DNA of 64,000 bases from Paenibacillus terrae (GTDB taxonomy: Bacteria; Bacillota; Bacilli; Paenibacillales; Paenibacillaceae): assembly GCF_000943545.1 (NCBI RefSeq), contig NZ_JTHP01000032.1:1-64000 (forward strand), read 5' to 3'. Numbering within the stretch: position 1 is the stretch's first letter; every line of letters starts with the position of its first letter. A model generated the notes under the pieces. That model made no database searches. It saw nothing but the letters and a program-made list of their open reading frames with translations, and was not told where the DNA came from. The translations under genes were made by a program, and so were the position numbers. Shown here piece after piece: positions 42,599 through 54,015 of this stretch.

Positions 42599-42934
42599 AT
42601 GAAGCATAAATTAATCACGTCGAGTGTGCGGGAAAAGGTTGGTGATTTTGCACCCGCTTTTGTGAGCTATACGGAGGATGTTCTTTTTGGGGATGTATGG
42701 AGAAGAAGCGAGCTATCTCTCAGAGAACGGAGTCTCATAACCGTTTCCGCATTGGTAGCGGGTGAGCATGGGGGGCAGCTTCCCTATCATCTGAATTTGG
42801 CCAAGGATAACGGATTATCGGAAGAAGAACTGGTCGAGGTAATCACACAGCTTGCTTTTTATGTAGGATGGCCCCGAGCCGCCTCAGCGATTCAAATCGC
42901 CAAAGACGTATTTTGCAAAGAAAAAGAGAGTTAA
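42599..42934 (+). CDS. carboxymuconolactone decarboxylase (CMD)-family protein
   Basis: A 111-residue CMD-fold protein with the core LRERSLITVSALVAGEHGGQ and the C-terminal VEVITQLAFYVGWPRAASAIQ typical of gamma-CMD relatives. No CxxC is present, so it is not an AhpD peroxidase. The family includes decarboxylases and uncharacterised enzymes. AAGGGAAG is somewhat distant from the ATG. It is probably co-transcribed with the tautomerase under the LysR regulator. Confidence 0.85.
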   Translation: MKHKLITSSVREKVGDFAPAFVSYTEDVLFGDVWRRSELSLRERSLITVSALVAGEHGGQLPYHLNLAKDNGLSEEELVEVITQLAFYVGWPRAASAIQIAKDVFCKEKES

Positions 42935-43033
42935 GCATGAACCTAAAAAGGTTTTTTAATCATGATTGTATTGTTATTCTGGTTTGAAAGCGTTATAGTA
43001 AAAGTAATTGAATGAAGGGGCAAGTAACCTTCG

Positions 43034-43061
43034 GGATTGTTACTGGTTAGCAGGCGATACC
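43034..43061 (+). promoter_or_regulatory. RAT site (ribonucleic antiterminator), first copy
   Basis: GGATTGTTACTGGT followed by TAGCAGGCGATACC matches the LicT/BglG RNA target. It overlaps the next hairpin by its last base, so binding would block termination before the licT-type gene. Confidence 0.9.
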
Positions 43062-43102
43062 CAAATAATGACTAATTATTTAGTCGTTATTTGGTTTTTT
43101 TT
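43061..43102 (+). terminator. regulated terminator before the antiterminator gene
   Basis: CCAAATAATGACTAA pairs with TTAGTCGTTATTTGG and is followed by eight T. A weak cre-like TGAAAGCGTTATAG lies upstream at 42985. Confidence 0.88.
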
Positions 43103-43146
43103 GTTATTACAAACTTTGTCATTACATCAATGAGGTGAGTAGATAT

Positions 43147-44004
43147 ATGATCATCCGGCAAATATTTAACAACAATGTTATTCGGGCCGAAAATCAGGTT
43201 GGTCATGAATTTGTTGTCATAGGGAATGGTCTGGGCTTTAAAAAGAAAAATGGTCAGAGGGTCGATGAGGAAAAAATAGAAAAAACTTTTGTATTAAAGT
43301 CCGATAAAATTCCGCAAAAATTAATTGATCTCATTGGAGAAACATCTGTAGAATATTTAAAGGTGGCGGATGAAATTGTAGGGAACGCGAAAAAGGAAAT
43401 GGGAGATATTTTTAGTGATAACATTTATATCTCTTTGATTGATCATATTCAATTTGCTATCTCTCGGTACAGGAAATCCGTGGGACTAAAAAATTCACTT
43501 TTGTGGCAAATTAAAAAATTTTACAAAAAAGAATTTATGATTGGTATGAATGCACTGGATATGATCCACGCTCAATTTGGTATTCACATGGACGAGCATG
43601 AAGCAAGCTTTATTGCCATGCATTTTGTCAATGCAAGGCAAGACGGTCAGGGAATGAAGCAAACGGTTGAGATTACGGAGGTCATTGATGACATTTTCAA
43701 CATTGTAACCGATTACTATCAGCTGGCATTGGATGAAACTTCATTCAACTATTCCCGGTTTATTACCCATTTACAATACTTTGCTCAAAGAATGCTGAGT
43801 AACGAACAAGAGCAACGAGCTTCAGGCGACAACTTCTTGTATGAGCAGGTCAAAGATAAATACACGAAGGCTTTTCAATGTACCCATTTGATTAATCAAT
43901 ACCTGGAAAGCAAGCATGAAAGCGCTATGTCGATTGATGAAAAGGTGTACTTGACGATTCATATACAGCGTGTGACTTCCAGAAACGATATGGCTGGTTC
44001 CTAG
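43147..44004 (+). CDS. licT: BglG/LicT-family transcription antiterminator
   Basis: A 285-residue antiterminator: RNA-binding CAT domain (about 1-55, IIRQIFNNNVIRAENQVGHEFVVIGNGLGF), PRD1 (about 65-165) and PRD2 (about 170-280) with the phosphorylatable His residues in SLIDHIQFA, IHMDEHEASFIAMHF, FITHLQYFAQRM and YLTIHIQRV. In the absence of beta-glucoside the PTS phosphorylates it off; when active it binds the two RAT sites and opens its own gene and the downstream PTS genes. GAGGTG is spaced for ATG 43147. Confidence 0.92.
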   Translation: MIIRQIFNNNVIRAENQVGHEFVVIGNGLGFKKKNGQRVDEEKIEKTFVLKSDKIPQKLIDLIGETSVEYLKVADEIVGNAKKEMGDIFSDNIYISLIDHIQFAISRYRKSVGLKNSLLWQIKKFYKKEFMIGMNALDMIHAQFGIHMDEHEASFIAMHFVNARQDGQGMKQTVEITEVIDDIFNIVTDYYQLALDETSFNYSRFITHLQYFAQRMLSNEQEQRASGDNFLYEQVKDKYTKAFQCTHLINQYLESKHESAMSIDEKVYLTIHIQRVTSRNDMAGS

Positions 44005-44064
44005 AAAAAAAAGCTTGCAAACGATTTCTGAGTGATTTATAGTAGGTTCACAACTTAAATATAA

Positions 44065-44090
44065 GGATTGTTACTGGTTAAGCAGGCGAT

Positions 44091-44093
<3 letters not shown>
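44065..44093 (+). promoter_or_regulatory. RAT site, second copy
   Basis: GGATTGTTACTGGTTA followed by AGCAGGCGATACC, one base longer than the first copy, in the leader of the PTS gene. Confidence 0.9.
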
Positions 44094-47534
<3,441 letters not shown>

Positions 47535-47552
47535 TTAAAGCAATAATATAAG

Positions 47553-47599
47553 AGCACCTCCCTGAAATGGATGTTACCATTTTGAGGAGGTGTTATTTT
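47553..47599 (+). terminator. intrinsic terminator of the bgl operon
   Basis: AGCACCTCCCTGAAATGG pairs with CCATTTTGAGGAGGTGTT with minor mismatches, then ATTTTG. Confidence 0.75.
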
Positions 47600-47679
47600 G
47601 GGTTTAGGGGGTTCTTGAAACAGCAGTGTTATCATGTGTTATATAATAGAAGAAACACAAACGGAAAGGATATCATGCA

Positions 47680-48582
47680 TTGACCTTACAACAATTAAAA
47701 TATGTCATCGAGGTTGCCAATCGCGGTTCCATGAATGAGGCGGCAAAGCGGTTGTTTATTTCCCAGCCCAGTCTGTCGAACGCGATTCGGGATCTGGAGG
47801 AAGAGATTCATATCACGATTTTTGACCGCACCAATAAAGGTATTTCTTTGTCCAAGGAGGGTGTGGAGTTTCTCGGTTATGCGCGTCAGGTCGTCGAACA
47901 GGCGGAGCTGCTGGAAAGTCGCTATCTGGATGCCAAGCCTTCACCGCAGCATTTTTCCGTATCCACGCAGCATTATGCCTTTGCTGTAAATGCATTTGTG
48001 AATCTGGTGAATCAATATGGTCAGGATGAGTATGAGCTGGCTTTGCGGGAGACGAAAACCCATGAGATCATACAGGATGTCAAAAGCTTGCGCAGCGAAA
48101 TTGGAATTTTGTTTCTCAACGAATTTAACGCCAAGGTGATTATTAAGCTGCTAAAAGATGCAAATCTGCAATTTAACAGCCTGTTTATCGCCAAGCCGCA
48201 TATTTTTATCAGTGCCAAAAATCCGCTATCCCGGCAGTCCATCGTGACCATTGACCAGCTTCATCCTTATCCGTATCTGTCCTTTGAGCAAGGGGAGTAC
48301 AATTCTTTTCACTTTTCCGAGGAGATTCTGAGCACGCTGTCGCATCCGAAAAGCATTCGTGTCAATGACCGGGCGACCCTTTTCAATCTGCTGATTGGCC
48401 TGAACGGGTATACCATTTCTACCGGGGTGATCAGTGCGGATCTGAACGGTAACGAGATTATTTCCGTACCTTTGGAATGTGAGGAGTCTATTAATGTGGG
48501 ATGGATTTGTCATAAAAATGCTGCGCTCTCCAAGCTGGCTTCCGTCTATGTAGAAGCGCTGCATGAGGCGATAGGCGAGTAA
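47680..48582 (+). CDS. LysR-family transcriptional regulator
   Basis: A 300-residue LysR protein: HTH about 1-60 (YVIEVANRGSMNEAAKRLFISQPSLSNAIRDLEEEI) and an effector domain with EIGILFLNEFN and ATLFNLLIGLNGYTIS. It starts with TTG behind AAAGGA; no better ATG is in frame. It stands 123 bases upstream of, and parallel to, a methionine-synthase-like gene, with a palindrome between them, so it probably activates that gene in response to a sulfur or methionine signal. Confidence 0.9.
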   Translation: MTLQQLKYVIEVANRGSMNEAAKRLFISQPSLSNAIRDLEEEIHITIFDRTNKGISLSKEGVEFLGYARQVVEQAELLESRYLDAKPSPQHFSVSTQHYAFAVNAFVNLVNQYGQDEYELALRETKTHEIIQDVKSLRSEIGILFLNEFNAKVIIKLLKDANLQFNSLFIAKPHIFISAKNPLSRQSIVTIDQLHPYPYLSFEQGEYNSFHFSEEILSTLSHPKSIRVNDRATLFNLLIGLNGYTISTGVISADLNGNEIISVPLECEESINVGWICHKNAALSKLASVYVEALHEAIGE

Positions 48583-48589
48583 AAAGTTT

Positions 48590-48610
48590 GTTATAGCTTT
48601 AGGCTATAAC
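48590..48610 (+). promoter_or_regulatory. palindrome upstream of the methyltransferase gene, likely LysR site
   Basis: GTTATAGC-TTTAG-GCTATAAC, perfect 8-bp arms, 8 bases after the LysR stop. TAGCTATAG follows at 48611-48619 as a partial second site. Confidence 0.6.
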
Positions 48611-48705
48611 TAGCTATAGTTTATTGGAGTTACATTATAACTGAAAATGTATGTTATCTTTCTTACAAGAACTTCACTACAGAAGCGAAAAAGGAGATAA
48701 CCCTA

Positions 48706-49845
48706 ATGAGCAGCATCCTTGACAATGCATCCCAACGAAAAGTGACCCCTTTCAGACATGATATGGTCGGCAGCTTTCTGCGTCCGCAAGCGATCAAAGA
48801 CGCCAGAATTCAATTTCAAAATAACAAAATTTCTGCGGACGAACTGAGAAAGATTGAAGACAACGAAATTATCAAGCTGGTAGAAAAGCAAAAATCCGTA
48901 GGACTTAAAGCTGTGACAGACGGCGAACTCAGACGCTCTTGGTGGCATCTTGATTTTATGTGGGGCCTGGATGGCGTGGAAAAGGTAGAGCTTTCGAACG
49001 GTTACCAATTCCAAGGCGTGGAAACAAGAGCGGAAACCGCACGCTTGACTGGTAAAATCGGTCACTCCCGTCACCCTTTCATTGAAGATTTCAAATTCCT
49101 GAAGCAAGTAGCGGGTGAGGATGCCATTGCCCGTCAAACCATTCCGGCACCTGCGCAATTCCTGGCCGAGCTGTTGCGTGGAGAAAATAAAGAAACAACC
49201 GATACCTATTACAGCAATCTGGATGAGCTGGTGACGGATATCGCCAAAGCTTACAAATCCGTGATTCAAGCATTCTATAATGAGGGCTGCCGCAGCTTGC
49301 AATTGGATGATTGCACATGGGGTATGCTCTGCGATAAAAACTATTGGGAAGCCAGACAGCATGCGGGTGAGAATGTGGAAGATACCAAAAAGCTGTTCGC
49401 CCGCGTGAATCAGGAAACCGTAAATGATCTTCCAGCCGATTTGGTCGTTACAACCCACGTATGCCGTGGTAACTACCATTCCACCTGGGCATCCTCCGGC
49501 GGCTACGAGCCAGTTGCTGAAACCCTGTTCGGCATCGACAACATCGACGGCTACTACCTCGAATTCGATACCGACCGTGCAGGCGATTTCACACCGCTGA
49601 AGCATCTGAAAGGCCAGCAGCAGATCGTCCTGGGCCTCGTTTCCTCGAAAATAGGTGAGCTGGAAGATAAGCAGACGGTCATTAACCGCATTAAGGAAGC
49701 GACTCAATTCGTCGACATCAACCACATCTGCCTCAGCCCACAATGCGGCTTTGCTTCTACGGAAGAGGGCAATATCTTGACGGAAGAGCAGCAGTGGAAG
49801 AAGCTTGCCTTCATTAAAGAGATTGCGGACGAGATTTGGAAGTAA
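48706..49845 (+). CDS. MetE C-terminal-like methyltransferase (YxjG/YxjH type)
   Basis: A 379-residue single-domain relative of the catalytic half of cobalamin-independent methionine synthase, the length of B. subtilis YxjG/YxjH. Zinc-ligand-like residues are seen in VTTHVCRGN and in the C-terminal LSPQCGFAST. DGELRRSWWH is typical. It should transfer a methyl group to homocysteine or a related thiol, though the methyl donor of YxjG types is not the polyglutamyl folate used by full MetE in every case. In Bacillus such genes have S-box leaders; none is visible here and a LysR gene precedes it instead. Confidence 0.88.
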   Translation: MSSILDNASQRKVTPFRHDMVGSFLRPQAIKDARIQFQNNKISADELRKIEDNEIIKLVEKQKSVGLKAVTDGELRRSWWHLDFMWGLDGVEKVELSNGYQFQGVETRAETARLTGKIGHSRHPFIEDFKFLKQVAGEDAIARQTIPAPAQFLAELLRGENKETTDTYYSNLDELVTDIAKAYKSVIQAFYNEGCRSLQLDDCTWGMLCDKNYWEARQHAGENVEDTKKLFARVNQETVNDLPADLVVTTHVCRGNYHSTWASSGGYEPVAETLFGIDNIDGYYLEFDTDRAGDFTPLKHLKGQQQIVLGLVSSKIGELEDKQTVINRIKEATQFVDINHICLSPQCGFASTEEGNILTEEQQWKKLAFIKEIADEIWK

Positions 49846-49901
49846 GGGTTTAGGGGAATTGATTGGGTAGGTTCTTTAAACTAAAGATTCCGTTATCATA
49901 A

Positions 49902-49930
49902 AAAACACGCCACATGGGGCGTGTTTTTTT
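49902..49930 (+). terminator. intrinsic terminator
   Basis: AACACGCC pairs with GGCGTGTT with a short loop, then seven T. Confidence 0.85.
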
Positions 49931-50053
49931 ATTTTGGCGTGTGACTTAGCTTCATTTCTTAATTAATATTCCCATAGTTTTATTCCGCTCAGATAGCACA
50001 TGACTTGGTGTATAATCCTTATTCCCATTTATTTCTTGCGTTTGAGCGCACCC

Positions 50054-50100
50054 TGTAGAGGGCATACCTGTTTTGTAGAATTATTGCCTTCCCCTCTACA
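50054..50100 (+). other. inverted repeat in the long leader of the ascorbate-type PTS operon
   Basis: TGTAGAGGG (50054-50062) and CCCTCTACA (50092-50100) are perfect 9-bp arms, extendable by GGCA/TGCC. It lies in the 417-base gap between the methyltransferase and the PTS regulator gene, after a TATAAT at 50011-50016. I see no known riboswitch there. Confidence 0.5.
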
Positions 50101-50262
50101 AGTCACACTATTGATTTTACAGGAGCCTCTTGCCTTTCGCATGTAAGTAAAGGATGACATTTCAGTCCAATACACCTGCCAACATCACAACAAAGATTGG
50201 ATTCAACAGCTATGATATGGCTCATAATTTTCATTTATAATAAGCACAAGGAGGCTCATAAG

Positions 50263-52308
50263 ATGTTTGACCACAAGTCATTGCAATTGCTAACTCAGAT
50301 GGTTAACTATCCGAAGTTGTCAATTCCGGAGTTGAGACTTCAATTGAATTTATCGCCTCGACAGTTTGAATATACGCTGAATAAATTAAATGACGGACTA
50401 ATTGAGTTGGATTTACCGAAGATTGAAGTAATTGAAATGGGGTTTAAGATTGACGAAAGAGTTAAGAAACACTGGAAAAATGAGGAATTATCACTTGGTC
50501 GCAAGCAACTGGTTTTTCAAGAGAATGAACGACTGTATTTGATTTATTTATACACGTATATCCGGCGGGAGCCGATTTCGATCGTTCATTATCAGTCTTT
50601 GCTCCAGGTAAGCAGGAATACGGCCTTGGCAGATGTCAAAAAGCTACGTGCGCTTTGTCAGGGAGAAGGTGTCAAATTAGATTATAACCGAACGGACGGT
50701 TTTAAATTGGAGGGAGAAGAGCGTCACAAGCGGCGATTTGCATCGGTATGTATTGGGACACTATCACAGCTGCCGATGGGACGCCCGGGTATCAAGCAGG
50801 TGATGGATAGTTGGAAATATGAAGATGCGAGTACAACGATCAAGCAGCAATTAACCGATATGGCTCATGAGTATCAGGTCGTCTTTGTGGGCAACAGGCT
50901 GGATCAACTTATTTATGAGCTGTTGTTTCTGCAATTCCGCTATGGGCGTAATGCACTGTTTTTGCCCGTTAAGCAAACAGAGTTAATACAACAACAACCA
51001 CTCTTTCTGATGGGCAAGAAATTATCCGCTTATTTGTTTAATGAAGCGCATGAGATGGAGATCGTATATCTAACGATTCAATTATTGTCAGCTACGCAGG
51101 GCGTGCCCCATATTTATCCCAGTGAAGAGCTGAGTTATGTATCTGACGAAATTATCAGGGAAGTAGAACGCCTGACCCTAGTACCCTTTAAAGAAAAACC
51201 TATTTTGCAATCGATCTTGTACAAGCATTTGGTACCGGCTTACTTTAGGATTATGTGTGAAGTGCCTTTATCTAATCCTTTAATTGACACTATCAAAGCA
51301 GAACATGATGCCCTGTTCAAACTGGTCAAGCAAGCGTTGAAGCCATTGTCTGATTTTACAGGGGAGTGGATCTCGGATGAAGAGGTTGGATACTTTACCA
51401 TTTTGTTCGGGGGGCATGTCCGCAGATTAGAACCTGAACCTAAAGTATACCGTGCTACAATTGTATGTCCAAACGGGATCAGTTCCTCCATGATGTTACG
51501 GACGCAATTGTGTCAGCTATTTCCGGGCGTGCATTTTACGGAATCACATTCGGTTGCGGAATTAAAACAGATATCTCCGGATAGCTATGACATGATTTTT
51601 TCTACTATTTATTTGGAATCATCCAAACCTGTTTACTTGACTCGCCCATTATTAACCGTATTAGAAGAAGATTATTTGCAACAAGCTGTTGCTGCTGATT
51701 TTGATCTGCCCGTACCTTCTGCGGTGCCCATAGATGAATTAATGGCTACCATACGGAAACATGCCACGATTAAAAGCGAAAAAGCACTTTATACAGATTT
51801 AACAAATCATTTACGACAGATGCGTTCAATTGAAAGGAGTCATTCCCCTATGTTGTCCGAGCTTTTAACTGTAGATAAAATTCGATTCACGGATGCTCCC
51901 CTGGATTGGAAGGAAGCGATTCAACTAGCAGCCAAACCATTAGAGGAACAGAACTATATTACACCTGACTACACACAGGCAATGATTAACAGAGTTTTGG
52001 AAATCGGTGCTTTTATTCATGTCGGCAAAGGAATTGCTATCCCACATGCTAGGCCGGAACAAGGTGTGCAGAAATTGGGAATGTCGCTGTTGCGAGTGAA
52101 AAAACCGGTGTTGTTGCTTGATCAGCCGGAGCATGCGATTGATATGTTTATTTGCCTAGCGGCGATTGACAATAAGTTGCACTTAAAGGCGCTGACGGAA
52201 TTGACTTCGTTTCTGGTCAACGACGATTCGTTAAACCGTTTGAAAGAAGCTACAACAGCGGACGAAATTATAGCCATGATGCAAAAAAAAGGAGACGATA
52301 AAAAATGA
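50263..52308 (+). CDS. PRD-containing transcriptional activator with EIIB and EIIA domains (MtlR/UlaR-like)
   Basis: A 681-residue regulator: two N-terminal HTH regions (about 8-60 and 85-135), PRD1 and PRD2 (about 175-395), an EIIB-like domain with Cys402 in VCPNGISSSMM, and an EIIA domain of the mannitol/ascorbate type with His595 in IAIPHARPEQG. Such activators are tuned by PTS phosphorylation. AAGGAGG is spaced for ATG 50263. It overlaps the EIIB gene by 4 bases and so heads the PTS-transketolase operon it presumably controls. Confidence 0.9.
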   Translation: MFDHKSLQLLTQMVNYPKLSIPELRLQLNLSPRQFEYTLNKLNDGLIELDLPKIEVIEMGFKIDERVKKHWKNEELSLGRKQLVFQENERLYLIYLYTYIRREPISIVHYQSLLQVSRNTALADVKKLRALCQGEGVKLDYNRTDGFKLEGEERHKRRFASVCIGTLSQLPMGRPGIKQVMDSWKYEDASTTIKQQLTDMAHEYQVVFVGNRLDQLIYELLFLQFRYGRNALFLPVKQTELIQQQPLFLMGKKLSAYLFNEAHEMEIVYLTIQLLSATQGVPHIYPSEELSYVSDEIIREVERLTLVPFKEKPILQSILYKHLVPAYFRIMCEVPLSNPLIDTIKAEHDALFKLVKQALKPLSDFTGEWISDEEVGYFTILFGGHVRRLEPEPKVYRATIVCPNGISSSMMLRTQLCQLFPGVHFTESHSVAELKQISPDSYDMIFSTIYLESSKPVYLTRPLLTVLEEDYLQQAVAADFDLPVPSAVPIDELMATIRKHATIKSEKALYTDLTNHLRQMRSIERSHSPMLSELLTVDKIRFTDAPLDWKEAIQLAAKPLEEQNYITPDYTQAMINRVLEIGAFIHVGKGIAIPHARPEQGVQKLGMSLLRVKKPVLLLDQPEHAIDMFICLAAIDNKLHLKALTELTSFLVNDDSLNRLKEATTADEIIAMMQKKGDDKK

Positions 52309-52586
52309 AAATTTTAACAGTTTGTGGTTCTGGTCTGGGAACAAGCTTTATGGTGGAAATGAATATTAAGCAGCTATTGAATGAGATGGGCGTAGAGGGT
52401 GTGGAAGTAGATCATTCCGATCTGGGTTCCGCTACGCCTGGGAGCGCAGATGTGTTTTTTCTTGCCAGAGACATTGCTGAAGGCGGAGCGAGCCTGGGTG
52501 ATGTGGTCGTTCTGGAAAACATTATCGATCTCGAGGAATTACGCACAAAACTAACAGCAGTCTTACAAGATAAAAATCTATTGTAA
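52305..52586 (+). CDS. ulaB: PTS ascorbate-family subunit IIB
   Basis: A 93-residue EIIB with active Cys7 in VCGSGLGTSFM. It passes phosphate from EIIA (here perhaps the domain in the regulator) to the sugar during transport by the EIIC next to it. The start overlaps the regulator stop (ATGA). The symbol rests on family likeness; the substrate is unproven. Confidence 0.85.
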   Translation: MKILTVCGSGLGTSFMVEMNIKQLLNEMGVEGVEVDHSDLGSATPGSADVFFLARDIAEGGASLGDVVVLENIIDLEELRTKLTAVLQDKNLL

Positions 52587-52601
52587 GGAGATTTGGCCCA
52601 T

Positions 52602-53960
52602 ATGAATAAAGCTTTGAATATACTGATTAACGTTTTGAGTGAGCCGTCTGTGCTAGTTGCGTTGATTGCTTTGGTAGGGTTGCTGGCTCAGCGGAAAAAT
52701 CTCTCGGATATCCTGAAGGGAACGACCAAAACGTTTGTAGGATTTCTTGTCATCAGCGCAGGCGCAGGTGTTTTGCAGCAAGCTCTTGCACCTTTTGGCG
52801 ATATGTTTAAAGCAGCGTTTCATGTAAGCGGTATCGTTCCAAATAATGAAGCTATTGTGGCTCTTGCCGTGAGTAAGTATGGTTCCTCCACCGCACTGAT
52901 TATGTTTTTCGGTATGATTGTGAACCTGCTGATTGCTCGTTTTACACGATTTAAGTACATTTTTTTAACAGGTCATATTACGCTATATATGTCATGTATG
53001 ATTGCTATCATTTTATCAGTGAGTGGTTTCACATCCGTCTCCCTTATCCTTTTTGGAGCGCTGACTGTAGGTATTTTCATGTCGCTTTCTCCAGCCGTTG
53101 TGCAGCCATTTGTCCGTAAATTAACGGGCAATGACAATGTGGCTTTGGGGCATTCTGGCGCGGTCGGCTTTGCTATTGGCGGGCTGGTAGGTATGGCAGT
53201 GAAAGGCAAGAAAGACATTGTATCCACTGAACAAATCAATTTCCCTAAAGGACTCGGCTTTCTGCGGGACAGTACGGTCAGTATTGCGTTAACGATGGCG
53301 GTCTTCTACATCATTGTAGCCCTTTTTGCAGGTCCGGCTTATGTCGAAAGTCACTTGAGTAACGGGAAAAACTATATTTTATTTGCGCTACTTCAGGCAG
53401 GGTTGTTTTCTGCAGGCGTATTTATCATCTTGTCGGGTGTACGTCTGGTCTTGGCTGAAATTGTACCGGCATTTAAAGGGATTTCCTCGAAAATTGTACC
53501 GAATTCCAAACCGGCGCTGGATGTCCCTATTGTTTATACCTATGCTCCGAACGCGGTACTGATAGGCTTTTTCTCCAGTTTTGTGGGGGGGATTGTCAGC
53601 ATGCTCATTCTGGTTTTATCCGGCGGGATTGTTATTTTACCTGGGGTTGTCCCGCACTTCTTCACAGGAGCAGCAGCAGGAGTGTTTGGAAATACCATGG
53701 GCGGTGTGCGTGGCGCCATTTTAGGCGCATTTGTGAACGGAGTGCTCATCAGTTTCATGCCAATTCTATTAATACCTGTATTAGGGGATCTCGGGTTAGC
53801 CAACGCAACCTTCTCCGATTCCGACTTTGGTGTAGTGGGGCTGTTCTTGAGCGGGCTAAACCAGATGGGTGGAAAAACGATAACGATGATCGGGATCGGT
53901 TTGGTGCTGCTCATTATGATTTTGGTAAGCCTGAAAAAGCCGAAAAGCAGTGCGCAATAA
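52602..53960 (+). CDS. ulaA: PTS ascorbate-family subunit IIC
   Basis: A 452-residue membrane protein of the UlaA/SgaT family with about eleven hydrophobic segments and family motifs KTFVGFLVISAGAGVL and ALGHSGAVGFAIGGLVG. AAGGAG lies 10 bases before ATG 52602; TTG 52593 is too close. It transports ascorbate or a similar sugar acid or pentitol with the EIIB upstream. None of the ascorbate breakdown genes (ulaG, ulaD, ulaE, ulaF) accompanies it. Confidence 0.88.
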   Translation: MNKALNILINVLSEPSVLVALIALVGLLAQRKNLSDILKGTTKTFVGFLVISAGAGVLQQALAPFGDMFKAAFHVSGIVPNNEAIVALAVSKYGSSTALIMFFGMIVNLLIARFTRFKYIFLTGHITLYMSCMIAIILSVSGFTSVSLILFGALTVGIFMSLSPAVVQPFVRKLTGNDNVALGHSGAVGFAIGGLVGMAVKGKKDIVSTEQINFPKGLGFLRDSTVSIALTMAVFYIIVALFAGPAYVESHLSNGKNYILFALLQAGLFSAGVFIILSGVRLVLAEIVPAFKGISSKIVPNSKPALDVPIVYTYAPNAVLIGFFSSFVGGIVSMLILVLSGGIVILPGVVPHFFTGAAAGVFGNTMGGVRGAILGAFVNGVLISFMPILLIPVLGDLGLANATFSDSDFGVVGLFLSGLNQMGGKTITMIGIGLVLLIMILVSLKKPKSSAQ

Positions 53961-54015
53961 ACAATACAAATGAACACTATAAAAAAACGAGGATCAGGAA
54001 GAGAGGACAAACTTT

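Noticed and set aside
48583..48705. S-box (SAM) riboswitch before the YxjG-type gene
   Set aside because: Only 123 bases are available, and no S-box core or terminator is visible; a LysR-type palindrome is present instead.
48703..49743. Minus-strand open frame of 346 codons opposite the methyltransferase gene
   Set aside because: Shadow of a clear gene with strong family motifs on the plus strand.
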